A stretch of 64,000 nt of DNA from Sediminibacterium sp. UBA657. GTDB lineage: Bacteria; Bacteroidota; Bacteroidia; Chitinophagales; Chitinophagaceae. The notes under the pieces were generated by a model, which was not told where the DNA came from, did no database searches, and was given only the letters and a program-made list of their open reading frames with translations. Positions 18,315 to 27,285 of the stretch are shown piece by piece. Both the position numbers and the translations under genes were made by a program. The number at the start of each line of letters is the position of its first letter. Position 1 is the first letter of the stretch. The DNA lies in contig DBOB01000025.1 of NCBI GenBank assembly GCA_002299885.1, positions 30,596-94,595 of the forward strand. Direction: 5' to 3'.

Positions 18315-19085
18315 TTATTTTTTTTGTGCCATCATACGCATGGCTTTTGCGTCTTGTAAAAATCCAGAAGCAAAGATGAAATCGTTTAATAATTTATTTT
18401 GACTAAATATGATATCCTCATTGCTACCTTCCCATTCTTTTTTTCCTTTATGTAGGTAGATAATATATTCGCCAATTTCCATCACACTATTCATGTCATG
18501 GGTTACAACAAGGGTAGTAATATTAAATTCCTTTGTTAATTCTTGAATTAAATGGTCAATAACGAGCGATGTTTGAGGATCTAAACCAGAATTGGGCTCA
18601 TCGCAGAATAAATATTTTGGTTCTAATACCAGTGCACGTGCTAGACCAACACGCTTTTTCATACCACCACTAATTTCTGAAGGAAACTTCTCGTTGACAC
18701 CTGTTAGTTGAACACGTGCTAAAATCTGATTCACCTTCACTAATTTTTCGGCTTCATCTAAATCACTAAACATGTCCAAAGGAAATTTTACATTTTCTTG
18801 AACCGTCATAGAATCAAATAAAGCGTTGCCTTGGAATAACATCCCAATACTATTTCTTAATGTCTTTTTTTGAGCTTTATTTAAAGTAGTAAAATCAGCA
18901 TTGTCAAATAAGACTTTTCCTTGGTCTGCTTGGATTAAATCTACAATACATTTAATCAAAACAGTTTTACCACTACCGCTCGCCCCAATAATTAGATTAC
19001 ACATACCTGGTTTAAACTGGGCACTTACATCGTCGATAATTTTTTTATCGCCAAAGGCTTTGTTGATATGTTGGATTTCAATCAT
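18315..19085 (-). CDS. ABC transporter ATP-binding protein, MlaF-like
   Basis: The 256-residue ATPase starts MIEIQHINKAFGDKKIIDDVS and has Walker A GASGSGKTVLIK, signature SGGMKKRVGLARALVLEPKYLFCDEPNSGLDP (signature, Walker B and D-loop together) and the H-loop VVTHDMNSV. The SGGMKKR form is characteristic of MlaF-type ATPases that energise phospholipid transport with an MlaE permease. The MlaE-like permease of this window is at 29651, 10 kb away on the other strand. ATG 19085 is chosen; an upstream frame start would overlap lysA and adds unconserved residues. Confidence 0.9.
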   Translation of the reverse strand: MIEIQHINKAFGDKKIIDDVSAQFKPGMCNLIIGASGSGKTVLIKCIVDLIQADQGKVLFDNADFTTLNKAQKKTLRNSIGMLFQGNALFDSMTVQENVKFPLDMFSDLDEAEKLVKVNQILARVQLTGVNEKFPSEISGGMKKRVGLARALVLEPKYLFCDEPNSGLDPQTSLVIDHLIQELTKEFNITTLVVTHDMNSVMEIGEYIIYLHKGKKEWEGSNEDIIFSQNKLLNDFIFASGFLQDAKAMRMMAQKK

Positions 19086-19089
19086 GAGG

Positions 19090-20301
19090 CTACAAAGGTA
19101 CTTGTAAAGACAATAGGTCTTCAAACTGATCCGCTCTACTTATTAGTTTTGCCACACCATTTTGAAATAATACTTGTGCTGGCTTGAACCTTGCGTTGTA
19201 ATTGCTAGCCATTTCATAGCCATAGGCACCTGCGTTGTAAAAAACCAATAAATCGCCTTCGGTAATTTCAGGAATAGCCCTGTCCCATGCGAAGGTATCT
19301 GTTTCACAAATATTCCCTACCACGGCATACTGCTTCATTGGATTTTCTGGGCTTGAAATATTATCAATATGATGGTAAGCATCATAAAACATCGGACGAA
19401 TTAAATGATTCAGTCCTGTATTTAACCCAGCGAATATAATATCGCCAGAAGTTTTTAAAACATTGACTTTGGCTATAAAAAATCCAGCTTCGCTCACCAT
19501 ATATTTGCCTGGCTCAAACCAAGCAGTGAAATTGCGACCAAATTTCTCTGATAGTTGCTTCATCACCTTATTTACTTCCGCGCCTAATTGTGGCATATCA
19601 GTACCTTCTTCACCAGGCGCATAAGGGACTTTGAATCCACCACCAAAATCCAACACTTCTACCGTTGGAAAATGAGGGAGTAGGGTATCAAATACTTCTG
19701 CAGACTTCATAAAAACAGCCACATCTTTAATTTCACTTCCAGTATGGATATGTAAAGTGCGAATATTAATCTTGTATTTTTCTTGGATCAATTTTAATGC
19801 ATCCAATTGTGTGAGTGGAATACCAAACTTGCTTTTAATATGCCCTGTAGATATTTTTAAATTACCACCTGCCATCACATCTGGTCTTATGCGCACACCA
19901 ATGGCTTTTGTCTCGCCAAATTTTTGACCAAATTTTTCTAAGTTGGATAAACTATCAATATTCACATTTACACCCAATTCAACAGCAGTGCTTATTTCAT
20001 CAAAGTCAACACTATTACTTGTATATAAAATATTGTTTGGTAAAAATCCAACATGTAATGCCAGTCTAACTTCATTGATAGAACTACAATCAATATTGCA
20101 GCCCATGTCCTTAATTACTTTTAAAATATGGACATTGGTCAATGCTTTACATGCGTAAAAGAATTTAGTTTGAGTAGATTCAAAATGCGCTAGTAAATTT
20201 TGATATTGCTCTTCAATTTTTTCTGCATGGTACACATACAATGGTGTCCCAAATTTTTCTGCAGCAGCATTTAATGATGAATAAGAAAGACTTGCGTTCA
20301 T
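19090..20301 (-). CDS. lysA: Diaminopimelate decarboxylase
   Basis: The 403-residue enzyme is a fold-III PLP protein: PLP lysine in FFYACKALTNVHIL (about residue 52), HTGSEIKD, the glycine loop DFGGGFKVPY, and the C-terminal CETDTFAWDR and YGYEMASNYN segments that complete the active site from the second subunit. It makes L-lysine from meso-diaminopimelate. It lies between scpB and the MlaF-like gene; a long perfect hairpin sits just upstream of its ATG. Confidence 0.95.
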   Translation of the reverse strand: MNASLSYSSLNAAAEKFGTPLYVYHAEKIEEQYQNLLAHFESTQTKFFYACKALTNVHILKVIKDMGCNIDCSSINEVRLALHVGFLPNNILYTSNSVDFDEISTAVELGVNVNIDSLSNLEKFGQKFGETKAIGVRIRPDVMAGGNLKISTGHIKSKFGIPLTQLDALKLIQEKYKINIRTLHIHTGSEIKDVAVFMKSAEVFDTLLPHFPTVEVLDFGGGFKVPYAPGEEGTDMPQLGAEVNKVMKQLSEKFGRNFTAWFEPGKYMVSEAGFFIAKVNVLKTSGDIIFAGLNTGLNHLIRPMFYDAYHHIDNISSPENPMKQYAVVGNICETDTFAWDRAIPEITEGDLLVFYNAGAYGYEMASNYNARFKPAQVLFQNGVAKLISRADQFEDLLSLQVPL

Positions 20302-20307
20302 GCTATA

Positions 20308-20342
20308 AAGATAAGGCCAGAACGATGTTCTGGCCTTATCTT
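20308..20342 (-). other. Perfect 16-bp hairpin in the scpB-lysA gap
   Basis: AAGATAAGGCCAGAAC (20308-20323) pairs completely with 20327-20342 across a 3-base loop. It starts 12 bases after the scpB stop and ends 6 bases before the lysA ATG on the minus strand. There is no T run on either side, so it is not a textbook terminator. It could be an attenuating or stabilising mRNA structure. Confidence 0.6.
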
Positions 20343-20354
20343 AGTTCAATATTT

Positions 20355-21044
20355 TTATGAAATATCTCCGGTTTCTTCTTCCGTATTTGGCGTCTCTTCT
20401 TGTTCGTTTTCTTCAGCTAAAGCTTCAGTTGTTTGTTCGAATACGCTATTGTCAGTAAAATCTTCTGGCTTAATCACAGTCGCTTCTACAATCTGGTCGG
20501 CCAATACTTCTCTAATCTTTGGTAAGTCCTCGGTTGAGTTAATACCAAAATAGTCCATGAAATTTCTAGAAGTAGAATAGATCAATGGCTTGCCCGGAAG
20601 CAATTCGTTTCGGCCACTAATCACAATCAATTCCTTCTCCAATAATTTTTGCATAGAATAATCACTGTTTACACCTCTAATGGCTTCCACTTCCCCTTTA
20701 GTAATGGGTTGCTTGTAAGCGATGATGGCTAATGATTCTAATGCAGCATTGGATAAACGCTTCAAAAATTTATCGCCATTTAATTGTGCAATCGTGCTAT
20801 GGAAACTAGGCTTGGTTAAAAACTGCCATCCGCCACCGCTTTGCTTTAATTCAAATGGATAGTATTCTGTGCTGTATTTTTCTTGGATCCCTTCCAACGC
20901 AGCTTCCACTTGTTCAAGCGAGATGCGTTCTTCTAGGAAACCAAAAGCAGTATTGATTAATTCTGTGATATCATTCGCATTCAATGCTTTATCACTTGCA
21001 AAAACCAAGGCTTCGATATGCGGTATGATTTGACTTATTTCCAT
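20355..21044 (-). CDS. scpB: SMC-Scp complex subunit ScpB
   Basis: The 229-residue protein has two winged-helix domains typical of ScpB: EISQIIPHIEALVFASDKAL at the start, LSNAALESLAIIAYKQPITKGEVEAIRGVNSDYSMQKLLEK in the second, and LIYSTSRNFMDYFGI. An acidic tail ends EEETGDIS. With ScpA and SMC it organises and segregates the chromosome; scpA and smc are not in the window. It lies 11 bases after atpG. Confidence 0.93.
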   Translation of the reverse strand: MEISQIIPHIEALVFASDKALNANDITELINTAFGFLEERISLEQVEAALEGIQEKYSTEYYPFELKQSGGGWQFLTKPSFHSTIAQLNGDKFLKRLSNAALESLAIIAYKQPITKGEVEAIRGVNSDYSMQKLLEKELIVISGRNELLPGKPLIYSTSRNFMDYFGINSTEDLPKIREVLADQIVEATVIKPEDFTDNSVFEQTTEALAEENEQEETPNTEEETGDIS

Positions 21045-21055
21045 AATGCTTTTGC

Positions 21056-21925
21056 TTATCCGTTTAATGCAGCTGCACCACTCACGATCTCTGTTAATTC
21101 AGTCGTAATCGCAGCTTGTCTTGCACGGTTATAAGATATTTTCAATGATTTCAACAATTCGTTGGCGTTTTCACTTGCTTTATCCATCGCAGTCATTCTC
21201 GCGCCATGCTCACTTGCATTGGCATCTAAAACAGCTTTGAATAATTGGGTGTTCAATATTTTAGGCATCAATTCTGCTACTAAAGCTTCCTTTTGTGGTT
21301 CAAAAATGAAGTCTGTTTTTTTAGCATTCGCTTTCTTTACCATTTTTGGGATAGGTAAGAATGGCTCTGATTTAAATTCTTGTGTTGCTGCATTTTTAAA
21401 TTCGCTATACACAATCTCAATGGCATCAAACTCTTTATTCTCAAAGGCTTTCATGGCAGCTTTAGCAGCAGCTTGAACCGTCTCAAATTTCAAGTTTAAG
21501 AAAATGTCTTTAAAATCTGCATTCGTATTATAACCTAGTTTACTTAAACTCTCATATCCTTTTTTACCAATATTCCAGATGGTCACATTTTGTGTTGGAT
21601 ATTTTTCTGCGATGGTTGCACGCGTCATTTTTACCAAGTTGGCATTGTATCCACCACATAATCCACGATCAGATGTTACTACAATAAACAACACATTGTT
21701 CACTGTGCGTTGTTCTGCAAGGGCTAAATTCATATCCCCCTCTAAGCTACTAATGATATTGCTTAGCATGTCTTGCAGTTTGCGCGCATAAGGTCTCATT
21801 TGGGTAATGGCATCTTGTGCACGACGTAATTTTGCAGCACTCACCATCTTCATCGCTTTGGTGATTTGCTGTGTACTTTGGGTACTTTTAATCCTGTTTC
21901 TAACTTCTTTTAATTGTCCAGCCAT
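21056..21925 (-). CDS. atpG: F1 ATP synthase gamma subunit
   Basis: The 289-residue protein has the terminal coiled-coil helices: MAGQLKEVRNRIKSTQSTQQITKAMKMVSAAKLRRAQ at the N-terminus and SENANELLKSLKISYNRARQAAITTELTEIV at the C-terminus, with the DRGLCGGYNANLVK centre. It is the rotating shaft of ATP synthase. No other atp gene flanks it: the next genes are scpB and, divergently, secA. If atpA lies elsewhere, the atp genes are split, which is known in some Bacteroidota. Confidence 0.96.
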   Translation of the reverse strand: MAGQLKEVRNRIKSTQSTQQITKAMKMVSAAKLRRAQDAITQMRPYARKLQDMLSNIISSLEGDMNLALAEQRTVNNVLFIVVTSDRGLCGGYNANLVKMTRATIAEKYPTQNVTIWNIGKKGYESLSKLGYNTNADFKDIFLNLKFETVQAAAKAAMKAFENKEFDAIEIVYSEFKNAATQEFKSEPFLPIPKMVKKANAKKTDFIFEPQKEALVAELMPKILNTQLFKAVLDANASEHGARMTAMDKASENANELLKSLKISYNRARQAAITTELTEIVSGAAALNG

Positions 21926-21946
21926 AGTGCTTGTTTATTAGGCGAG

Positions 21947-21954
21947 CAAAGGTA
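21947..21954 (-). promoter_or_regulatory. -7 promoter box TACCTTTG for atpG
   Basis: Read on the minus strand, TACCTTTG matches TAnnTTTG exactly, with the atpG ATG about 21 bases downstream. A TTG at the ideal -33 spacing is not obvious. It is the likely promoter of the atpG-scpB-lysA gene train. Confidence 0.6.
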
Positions 21955-22056
21955 TCATTTTTTACCCAATTTTCCCCTCAAACCCCCTTCAACTTAAATT
22001 TTTGCTCCAACTGGCCTTAAAATCACCAATTCTACCCCAATTCCACCCCAATTACT

Positions 22057-22064
22057 TATCTTTG
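22057..22064 (+). promoter_or_regulatory. -7 promoter box TATCTTTG for secA
   Basis: TATCTTTG matches TAnnTTTG exactly and lies 45 bases before the secA ATG. Together with the atpG box on the other strand it defines a divergent promoter region of about 180 bases. Confidence 0.6.
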
Positions 22065-22109
22065 AAGCCCCTTGATTAACAAGGACAAACACCCAATTTT
22101 AGCGAGATT

Positions 22110-25100
22110 ATGTTGCAAATTATCAATAAACTATTTGGCGGATCTAAAAGCGAGAAAGACGTCAAGAAAATACAGTATTTGGTTCCTGTGATCAATGGAC
22201 ATTTTGAGGCCTATAAAACCCTTAGCCATGACCAATTAAGGAATAAAACAGCCGAGTTTAAATTCCGCATTAAAGAACATCTGCAGTCCATAGACCAAGT
22301 GATTGCGGAGGCTCAAAATAATGCCGAGGCTTTGGATATCGCCGATTTATTAGGTAAAGACGCTATTTACCAAGAGATAGACAAATTAAAAAAAGACCGT
22401 GACCAGGCATTAGAGCAGATTTTGTGGACCATTTTACCCGAGGCATTTGCGGTGGTAAAAGAGGCGGCACGTCGATTTACAGAAAATGAATCTTTAACTG
22501 CAACAGCGACCGACATGGATCGCGACTTGTCCGTTAAAAAAGAATATGTAACCATTCAGGGTGATCAATCTGTTTTCCAAAGTACATGGAAAGCTGCAGG
22601 AACGCCGGTGAGATGGAATATGGTGCATTATGATGTGCAGTTGATTGGTGGTATCGTTTTACACCAAGGAAAAATTGCAGAGATGTCTACAGGAGAGGGA
22701 AAGACATTGGTGTCCACCTTGCCTGCCTATTTAAATGCATTGGCGGATGAAGGGGTGCACATTGTTACTGTGAATGATTATTTAGCGAAAAGAGATAGTG
22801 AGTGGAATGGTACTTTGTTTGAGTGGTTGGGAATTACGGTGGATTGTATCGATAAGCATCAACCTAATTCTGAAGAAAGAAGAAACGCCTATAGAGCAGG
22901 CATCACTTATGGCACCAACAATGAATTTGGATTTGATTATTTAAGAGACAATATGGTGCATTCACCAAACGAAATGGTGCAACGTAAGCATCATTATGCG
23001 ATGGTGGATGAGGTGGATAGTGTATTGATTGATGATGCGCGTACGCCATTGATTATTTCTGGTCCAATTGGACATCAAACTGGAGAGCAACAATACTTTC
23101 AATTAAAACCAAGGATTGAACAATTGGTAGATGTACAAAAGAAAGTAGCGAACCAATTTTTGATAGAAGCAAAAAAGAAAATCAGCGAAGGCAATGACGA
23201 TCCTAAGGATGGCGGATTAGCACTATACCGTGCTTTCAGGGCTTTGCCTAAAAACGGTGCCTTGATCAAATATTTAAGCGAGCCAGGTATACGTGTTAAA
23301 TTACAAAAGGCCGAGAACTATTATTTGGCAGACCAACAAAGAGAAATGCCAATTGTAGACGAGGCTTTGTATTTCCATATTGACGAAAAAAATAATTCAG
23401 TTGAATTAACAGATAAGGGCTTAGGATTAATCACGGGTGCAGGTGAAGATCCAAATTTCTTTTTACTACCCGATATCAGTGTGGCATTGAATGCAATTGA
23501 TATTGATGTAAATATTCCGGCCGAGCAAAAAATGCAACAAAAAGAAGCGATCATTTCGGAGTATAGTATTAAAGCAGATCGTATTCATACCGTGAATCAA
23601 TTGTTGAAGTCTTACACTTTATTTGATAAGGATATTGAGTATGTGGTGATGGATGGTCAAGTGAAGATTGTGGATGAGCAAACGGGTCGTATCATGGAAG
23701 GTCGACGATATTCAGATGGCTTACACCAAGCAATTGAAGCGAAAGAAAATGTGAAGATCGAAGCTGCAACACAGACTTATGCAACCATCACATTGCAAAA
23801 CTTTTTTAGAATGTACCACAAATTAGGTGGTATGACAGGTACTGCAGAAACAGAAGCTGCAGAATTCTGGAGTATTTATAAATTAGACGTGGTCTCTATT
23901 CCAACCAATATTCCTGCAGTGCGTATAGATGAGCAGGATTTAGTTTTCAAAACCAAGCGTGAAAAATTTGGTGCGGTGATTGAATCTATCGAAGCTTTAA
24001 GGGCAGAAGGTAGACCAGTATTAGTGGGTACCACATCGGTGGAAGTGAGTGAGTTGTTGAGCAGAATGTTGCGTCAAAAAAATATTCCACACAATGTATT
24101 GAACGCAAAACAACATGCTAGAGAAGCGCAAGTAGTTGCTGAGGCTGGATTGACTGGCGCTGTGACCATTGCCACCAACATGGCGGGTCGTGGAACGGAT
24201 ATTAAATTAAGCCCCGAAGTAAAAGCAGTAGGTGGTTTAGCGATATTAGGTACAGAACGTCATGACTCTCGTCGTGTAGACAGACAGTTAAGAGGTCGTG
24301 CTGGAAGACAGGGTGACCCGGGTTCTTCTCAATTCTTTGTTTCTTTAGAAGACGATTTAATGCGCATGTTTGGAAGTGAGCGTATTGCTAAAGTGATGGA
24401 CTTTGCCGGTTACAAAGAAGGTGAAGTGATTCAGCATAGCATGATCACCAAGTCAATTGAAAGAGCGCAGAAAAAAGTAGAAGAAAATAATTTCGGTGTA
24501 AGAAAGCGTTTGTTGGAATATGATGATGTGATGAACAAACAAAGAACGGTGATTTATAAAAAAAGAAACCATGCTTTGTTTGGCGAACGATTGGCATTAG
24601 ACTTAGACAATGCCTTTTATCAAGTGATTGAAAACTTAAGTTTCAATCACAAAACGAACAATGATTTTGAAGGATTAAAATTGGCATTGATTGTACAAGT
24701 TGGATTAGATACCAAAATCACTAAGGAGGCATTTGCTGCAGCAAAAGAAAATGATTTAGCAGAATCATTGTATCAAGAAGCAGTTGCGCATTATGAGTAC
24801 AAGAAAAAAGACATGATGCAAAATAGCATCCCTGTCTTTAAAAATATTAGAACCCAGGAAGGAAAGCATATTGAAAATGTAATTGTCCCAGTGAGTGATG
24901 GTAAAACAATTTTCAATGTACTAGTGAATCTTGATAAAAATTTAGATACCAAGGGCGCTACGCTAGCGACTGAATTTGAAAAGTCTATTTCACTTAGTTT
25001 GATCGATGACGCATGGAAAGAACATTTACGTGCGATGGATGATTTAAAACAATCGGTACAAACGGCCACTTATGAGCAAAAAGATCCATTGGTGATTTAC

Positions 25101-25412
25101 AAAATGGAAGCCTTTGAATTGTTTAGAAAAATGGATATCGAGATCAATCATAAAATGGTACAGTTTTTATGTCATGCGCATATTCCTTTGGAAGCAAATG
25201 AGGTAAAAGAAGGGCGTCAACAAAAAACGGATTTAAGTAAGTTGAGTGCGAATAGAACCGAAGATGGCACACCAACCGAGAACGAATACCATGATCCATC
25301 CACGCCTAAACAAGCGCCTATTACGGTGGGTCCAAAAATTGGACGCAATGATCCTTGTCCTTGTGGTAGTGGAAAAAAATACAAAGCTTGTCATGGAAAA
25401 GATGCCGCTTAA
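22110..25412 (+). CDS. secA: Protein translocase ATPase SecA
   Basis: The 1100-residue protein has the SecA motor: GGIVLHQGKIAEMSTGEGKTLVS with Walker A, the DEVD box region MVDEVDSVLIDDARTPLIISG, the second nucleotide-binding fold with NMAGRGTDIKLSPEVK and RQLRGRAGRQGDPG, the helical scaffold, and a C-terminal zinc motif CPCGSGKKYKACHG. It drives Sec export across the inner membrane. It is longer than E. coli SecA (901 residues) because of insertions in the first half, a usual Bacteroidota trait. Its end overlaps the start of deoC. Confidence 0.97.
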   Translation: MLQIINKLFGGSKSEKDVKKIQYLVPVINGHFEAYKTLSHDQLRNKTAEFKFRIKEHLQSIDQVIAEAQNNAEALDIADLLGKDAIYQEIDKLKKDRDQALEQILWTILPEAFAVVKEAARRFTENESLTATATDMDRDLSVKKEYVTIQGDQSVFQSTWKAAGTPVRWNMVHYDVQLIGGIVLHQGKIAEMSTGEGKTLVSTLPAYLNALADEGVHIVTVNDYLAKRDSEWNGTLFEWLGITVDCIDKHQPNSEERRNAYRAGITYGTNNEFGFDYLRDNMVHSPNEMVQRKHHYAMVDEVDSVLIDDARTPLIISGPIGHQTGEQQYFQLKPRIEQLVDVQKKVANQFLIEAKKKISEGNDDPKDGGLALYRAFRALPKNGALIKYLSEPGIRVKLQKAENYYLADQQREMPIVDEALYFHIDEKNNSVELTDKGLGLITGAGEDPNFFLLPDISVALNAIDIDVNIPAEQKMQQKEAIISEYSIKADRIHTVNQLLKSYTLFDKDIEYVVMDGQVKIVDEQTGRIMEGRRYSDGLHQAIEAKENVKIEAATQTYATITLQNFFRMYHKLGGMTGTAETEAAEFWSIYKLDVVSIPTNIPAVRIDEQDLVFKTKREKFGAVIESIEALRAEGRPVLVGTTSVEVSELLSRMLRQKNIPHNVLNAKQHAREAQVVAEAGLTGAVTIATNMAGRGTDIKLSPEVKAVGGLAILGTERHDSRRVDRQLRGRAGRQGDPGSSQFFVSLEDDLMRMFGSERIAKVMDFAGYKEGEVIQHSMITKSIERAQKKVEENNFGVRKRLLEYDDVMNKQRTVIYKKRNHALFGERLALDLDNAFYQVIENLSFNHKTNNDFEGLKLALIVQVGLDTKITKEAFAAAKENDLAESLYQEAVAHYEYKKKDMMQNSIPVFKNIRTQEGKHIENVIVPVSDGKTIFNVLVNLDKNLDTKGATLATEFEKSISLSLIDDAWKEHLRAMDDLKQSVQTATYEQKDPLVIYKMEAFELFRKMDIEINHKMVQFLCHAHIPLEANEVKEGRQQKTDLSKLSANRTEDGTPTENEYHDPSTPKQAPITVGPKIGRNDPCPCGSGKKYKACHGKDAA

Positions 25413-26079
25413 TAAATACATCGATCACACAATACTAAAACCAACTTGCTTGGTTGCAGACATCCATAAAGTTTGTGAAGAAGCAAAAATGTATGCATTT
25501 GCAGCAGTATGTGTGCCGCCTAATTTTGTAAAATTGGCAAAAGAATTAACAGCAGGATCTGATGTGAAAGTAGCTACCGTGATAGGATTCCCATTTGGTT
25601 ATAGTGCTACAGAGGCAAAGATTGCAGAAATTATTTTAGCCATGGTGGATGGCGCAGACGAGTTAGATGTGGTGGCTAATATTTCGGCGATTAAAAACGG
25701 TGATTGGATGGCTATTGCCGATGAGATTAACCATATCATGCCTGTGATTCGTTCTAAGGGTAAGATTGTAAAAATCATTATTGAATCTGGCGTCTTAACA
25801 GACGACGAGATCATAAAGTGTTGTGATATTTATGGCATAGCAGGTATTGATTATTTAAAGACGTCCACAGGCTATGCAGAAAAAGGAGCAAGTGTAGAAG
25901 CGGTAAAATTGTTCAGAAAATATTTACCAGAAAATGTGCAAATCAAAGCCTCTGGTGGTATAAGAGACTATGCAACTACAAAATTAATGATCGAAGCAGG
26001 CGCCAACCGTATTGGTTGTAGTGCAGGAGTAGCTATTGTTACAGGCGCACAAGTTGATCAATCAAAAAGTAATTATTAA
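25402..26079 (+). CDS. deoC: Deoxyribose-phosphate aldolase
   Basis: The 225-residue TIM-barrel enzyme starts MPLNKYIDHTILKPTCL and keeps the class I aldolase sites: VATVIGFPFG, DELDVVANI, KIIIESGVL, and the Schiff-base lysine in YLKTSTGYA. It splits deoxyribose 5-phosphate into glyceraldehyde 3-phosphate and acetaldehyde. The start overlaps the last codons of secA by 11 bases (an ATG at 25393 would overlap by 20), suggesting translational coupling. Confidence 0.94.
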   Translation: MPLNKYIDHTILKPTCLVADIHKVCEEAKMYAFAAVCVPPNFVKLAKELTAGSDVKVATVIGFPFGYSATEAKIAEIILAMVDGADELDVVANISAIKNGDWMAIADEINHIMPVIRSKGKIVKIIIESGVLTDDEIIKCCDIYGIAGIDYLKTSTGYAEKGASVEAVKLFRKYLPENVQIKASGGIRDYATTKLMIEAGANRIGCSAGVAIVTGAQVDQSKSNY

Positions 26080-26082
26080 GCC

Positions 26083-27258
26083 ATGTTACTCGATAAAATT
26101 AAAGCCTTAGCAGCGGAGCATCAAGTAGACAACATTGCTACAAGAAGACATTTGCATGCAAATCCAGAATTAAGTTACCAAGAGTTTGAAACAAGCAAAT
26201 ATGTGCAAGCACGATTAACAGAAATTGGTATTCCATTTACAGTGATTGCCACCACAGGGGTTTTAGGAATTATTGAAGGAAAAAATCCTACTAAGCGTGT
26301 GATTGCTTTGCGTGCAGATATGGATGCACTTCCAATTTTAGAAGAAAATAAAATTGATTATAAGTCTACCAATGAAGGTGTGATGCACGCATGCGGACAC
26401 GATGTGCATACCACCATTTTATTGGGTGCTGCAAAAGTTTTATGGACATTAAGAGATGAATTTGAAGGCACGATTAAATTATTATTTCAACCAGGTGAAG
26501 AAAAAAATCCTGGTGGAGCAAGCTATATGATTCGTGATGGCGCACTAGAAAATCCAAAGCCTCAAGGAATTGTTGGTTTACATGTGCATCCAGGATTGAA
26601 TGAAGGAAAACTAAGTTTTAGAAAAGGACGTGTGATGGCGAGTGCAGACGAATTGTATGTTAGTATCAAAGGTCCAGGTGGACATGCTGCAACACCGCAT
26701 CAAACAGTAGACACTATTTTAGTGGCTGCGCAGTTGATCCAAAGTTTACAAACTATTATTTCTAGAAACAGAAATCCTCAAAATCCTTCTGTATTATCAA
26801 TCTGTTCTATTCATGGCGGAAACACCACTAATGTGATTCCAAGTGAAGTAAAATTAATGGGCACTTTTAGAGCCATGGATGAAGTATGGCGTTTTAAAGC
26901 ACATGAATTAATGCTACAACAAGCAAAAGGACTAGCTTTAGCAACTGGTGCTGAAATTGATTTTAGAGTAGATGTTGGTTATCCAACTGTGGACAATGAA
27001 CCAATGATTACAGAAGCCGCATGGAAATTGGCAGATGAATACATGGGCAAGGAAAATGTAGAAGAAACAGAAAAAAGAATGGGTGCCGAAGATTTTGGAT
27101 ATTATTCACAAGTGATACCAGGTTGTTTTTTCCGCTTAGGCGTAAGAAATGAATCGGCTGGTATTGTGCATAATGTGCATACACCTCATTTTAATATAGA
27201 TGAAGCTGCCATCCAACAAGGTGTAGGCATGATGGCTTGGCTTGGCGCACAGTTATAA
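26083..27258 (+). CDS. M20-family amidohydrolase (N-acyl-amino-acid hydrolase type)
   Basis: The 391-residue enzyme has the M20D metal-site pattern: LRADMDALPI, MHACGHDVHTT, FQPGEEKNPGGA and GLHVHPGL, followed by a dimerisation domain and a final VHTPHFNIDE histidine. Members hydrolyse N-acetyl or other N-acyl amino acids or indole conjugates; the substrate here is not fixed. It begins 3 bases after deoC, in the same operon. Confidence 0.9.
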   Translation: MLLDKIKALAAEHQVDNIATRRHLHANPELSYQEFETSKYVQARLTEIGIPFTVIATTGVLGIIEGKNPTKRVIALRADMDALPILEENKIDYKSTNEGVMHACGHDVHTTILLGAAKVLWTLRDEFEGTIKLLFQPGEEKNPGGASYMIRDGALENPKPQGIVGLHVHPGLNEGKLSFRKGRVMASADELYVSIKGPGGHAATPHQTVDTILVAAQLIQSLQTIISRNRNPQNPSVLSICSIHGGNTTNVIPSEVKLMGTFRAMDEVWRFKAHELMLQQAKGLALATGAEIDFRVDVGYPTVDNEPMITEAAWKLADEYMGKENVEETEKRMGAEDFGYYSQVIPGCFFRLGVRNESAGIVHNVHTPHFNIDEAAIQQGVGMMAWLGAQL

Positions 27259-27285
27259 ATAAATTTTCATTTTAAATTTTTTTCC

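Noticed and set aside
25246..25401. A longer deoC starting inside secA
   Set aside because: The additional residues are a frame-shifted reading of the SecA tail. The conserved deoC start is MPLNKYIDHT.
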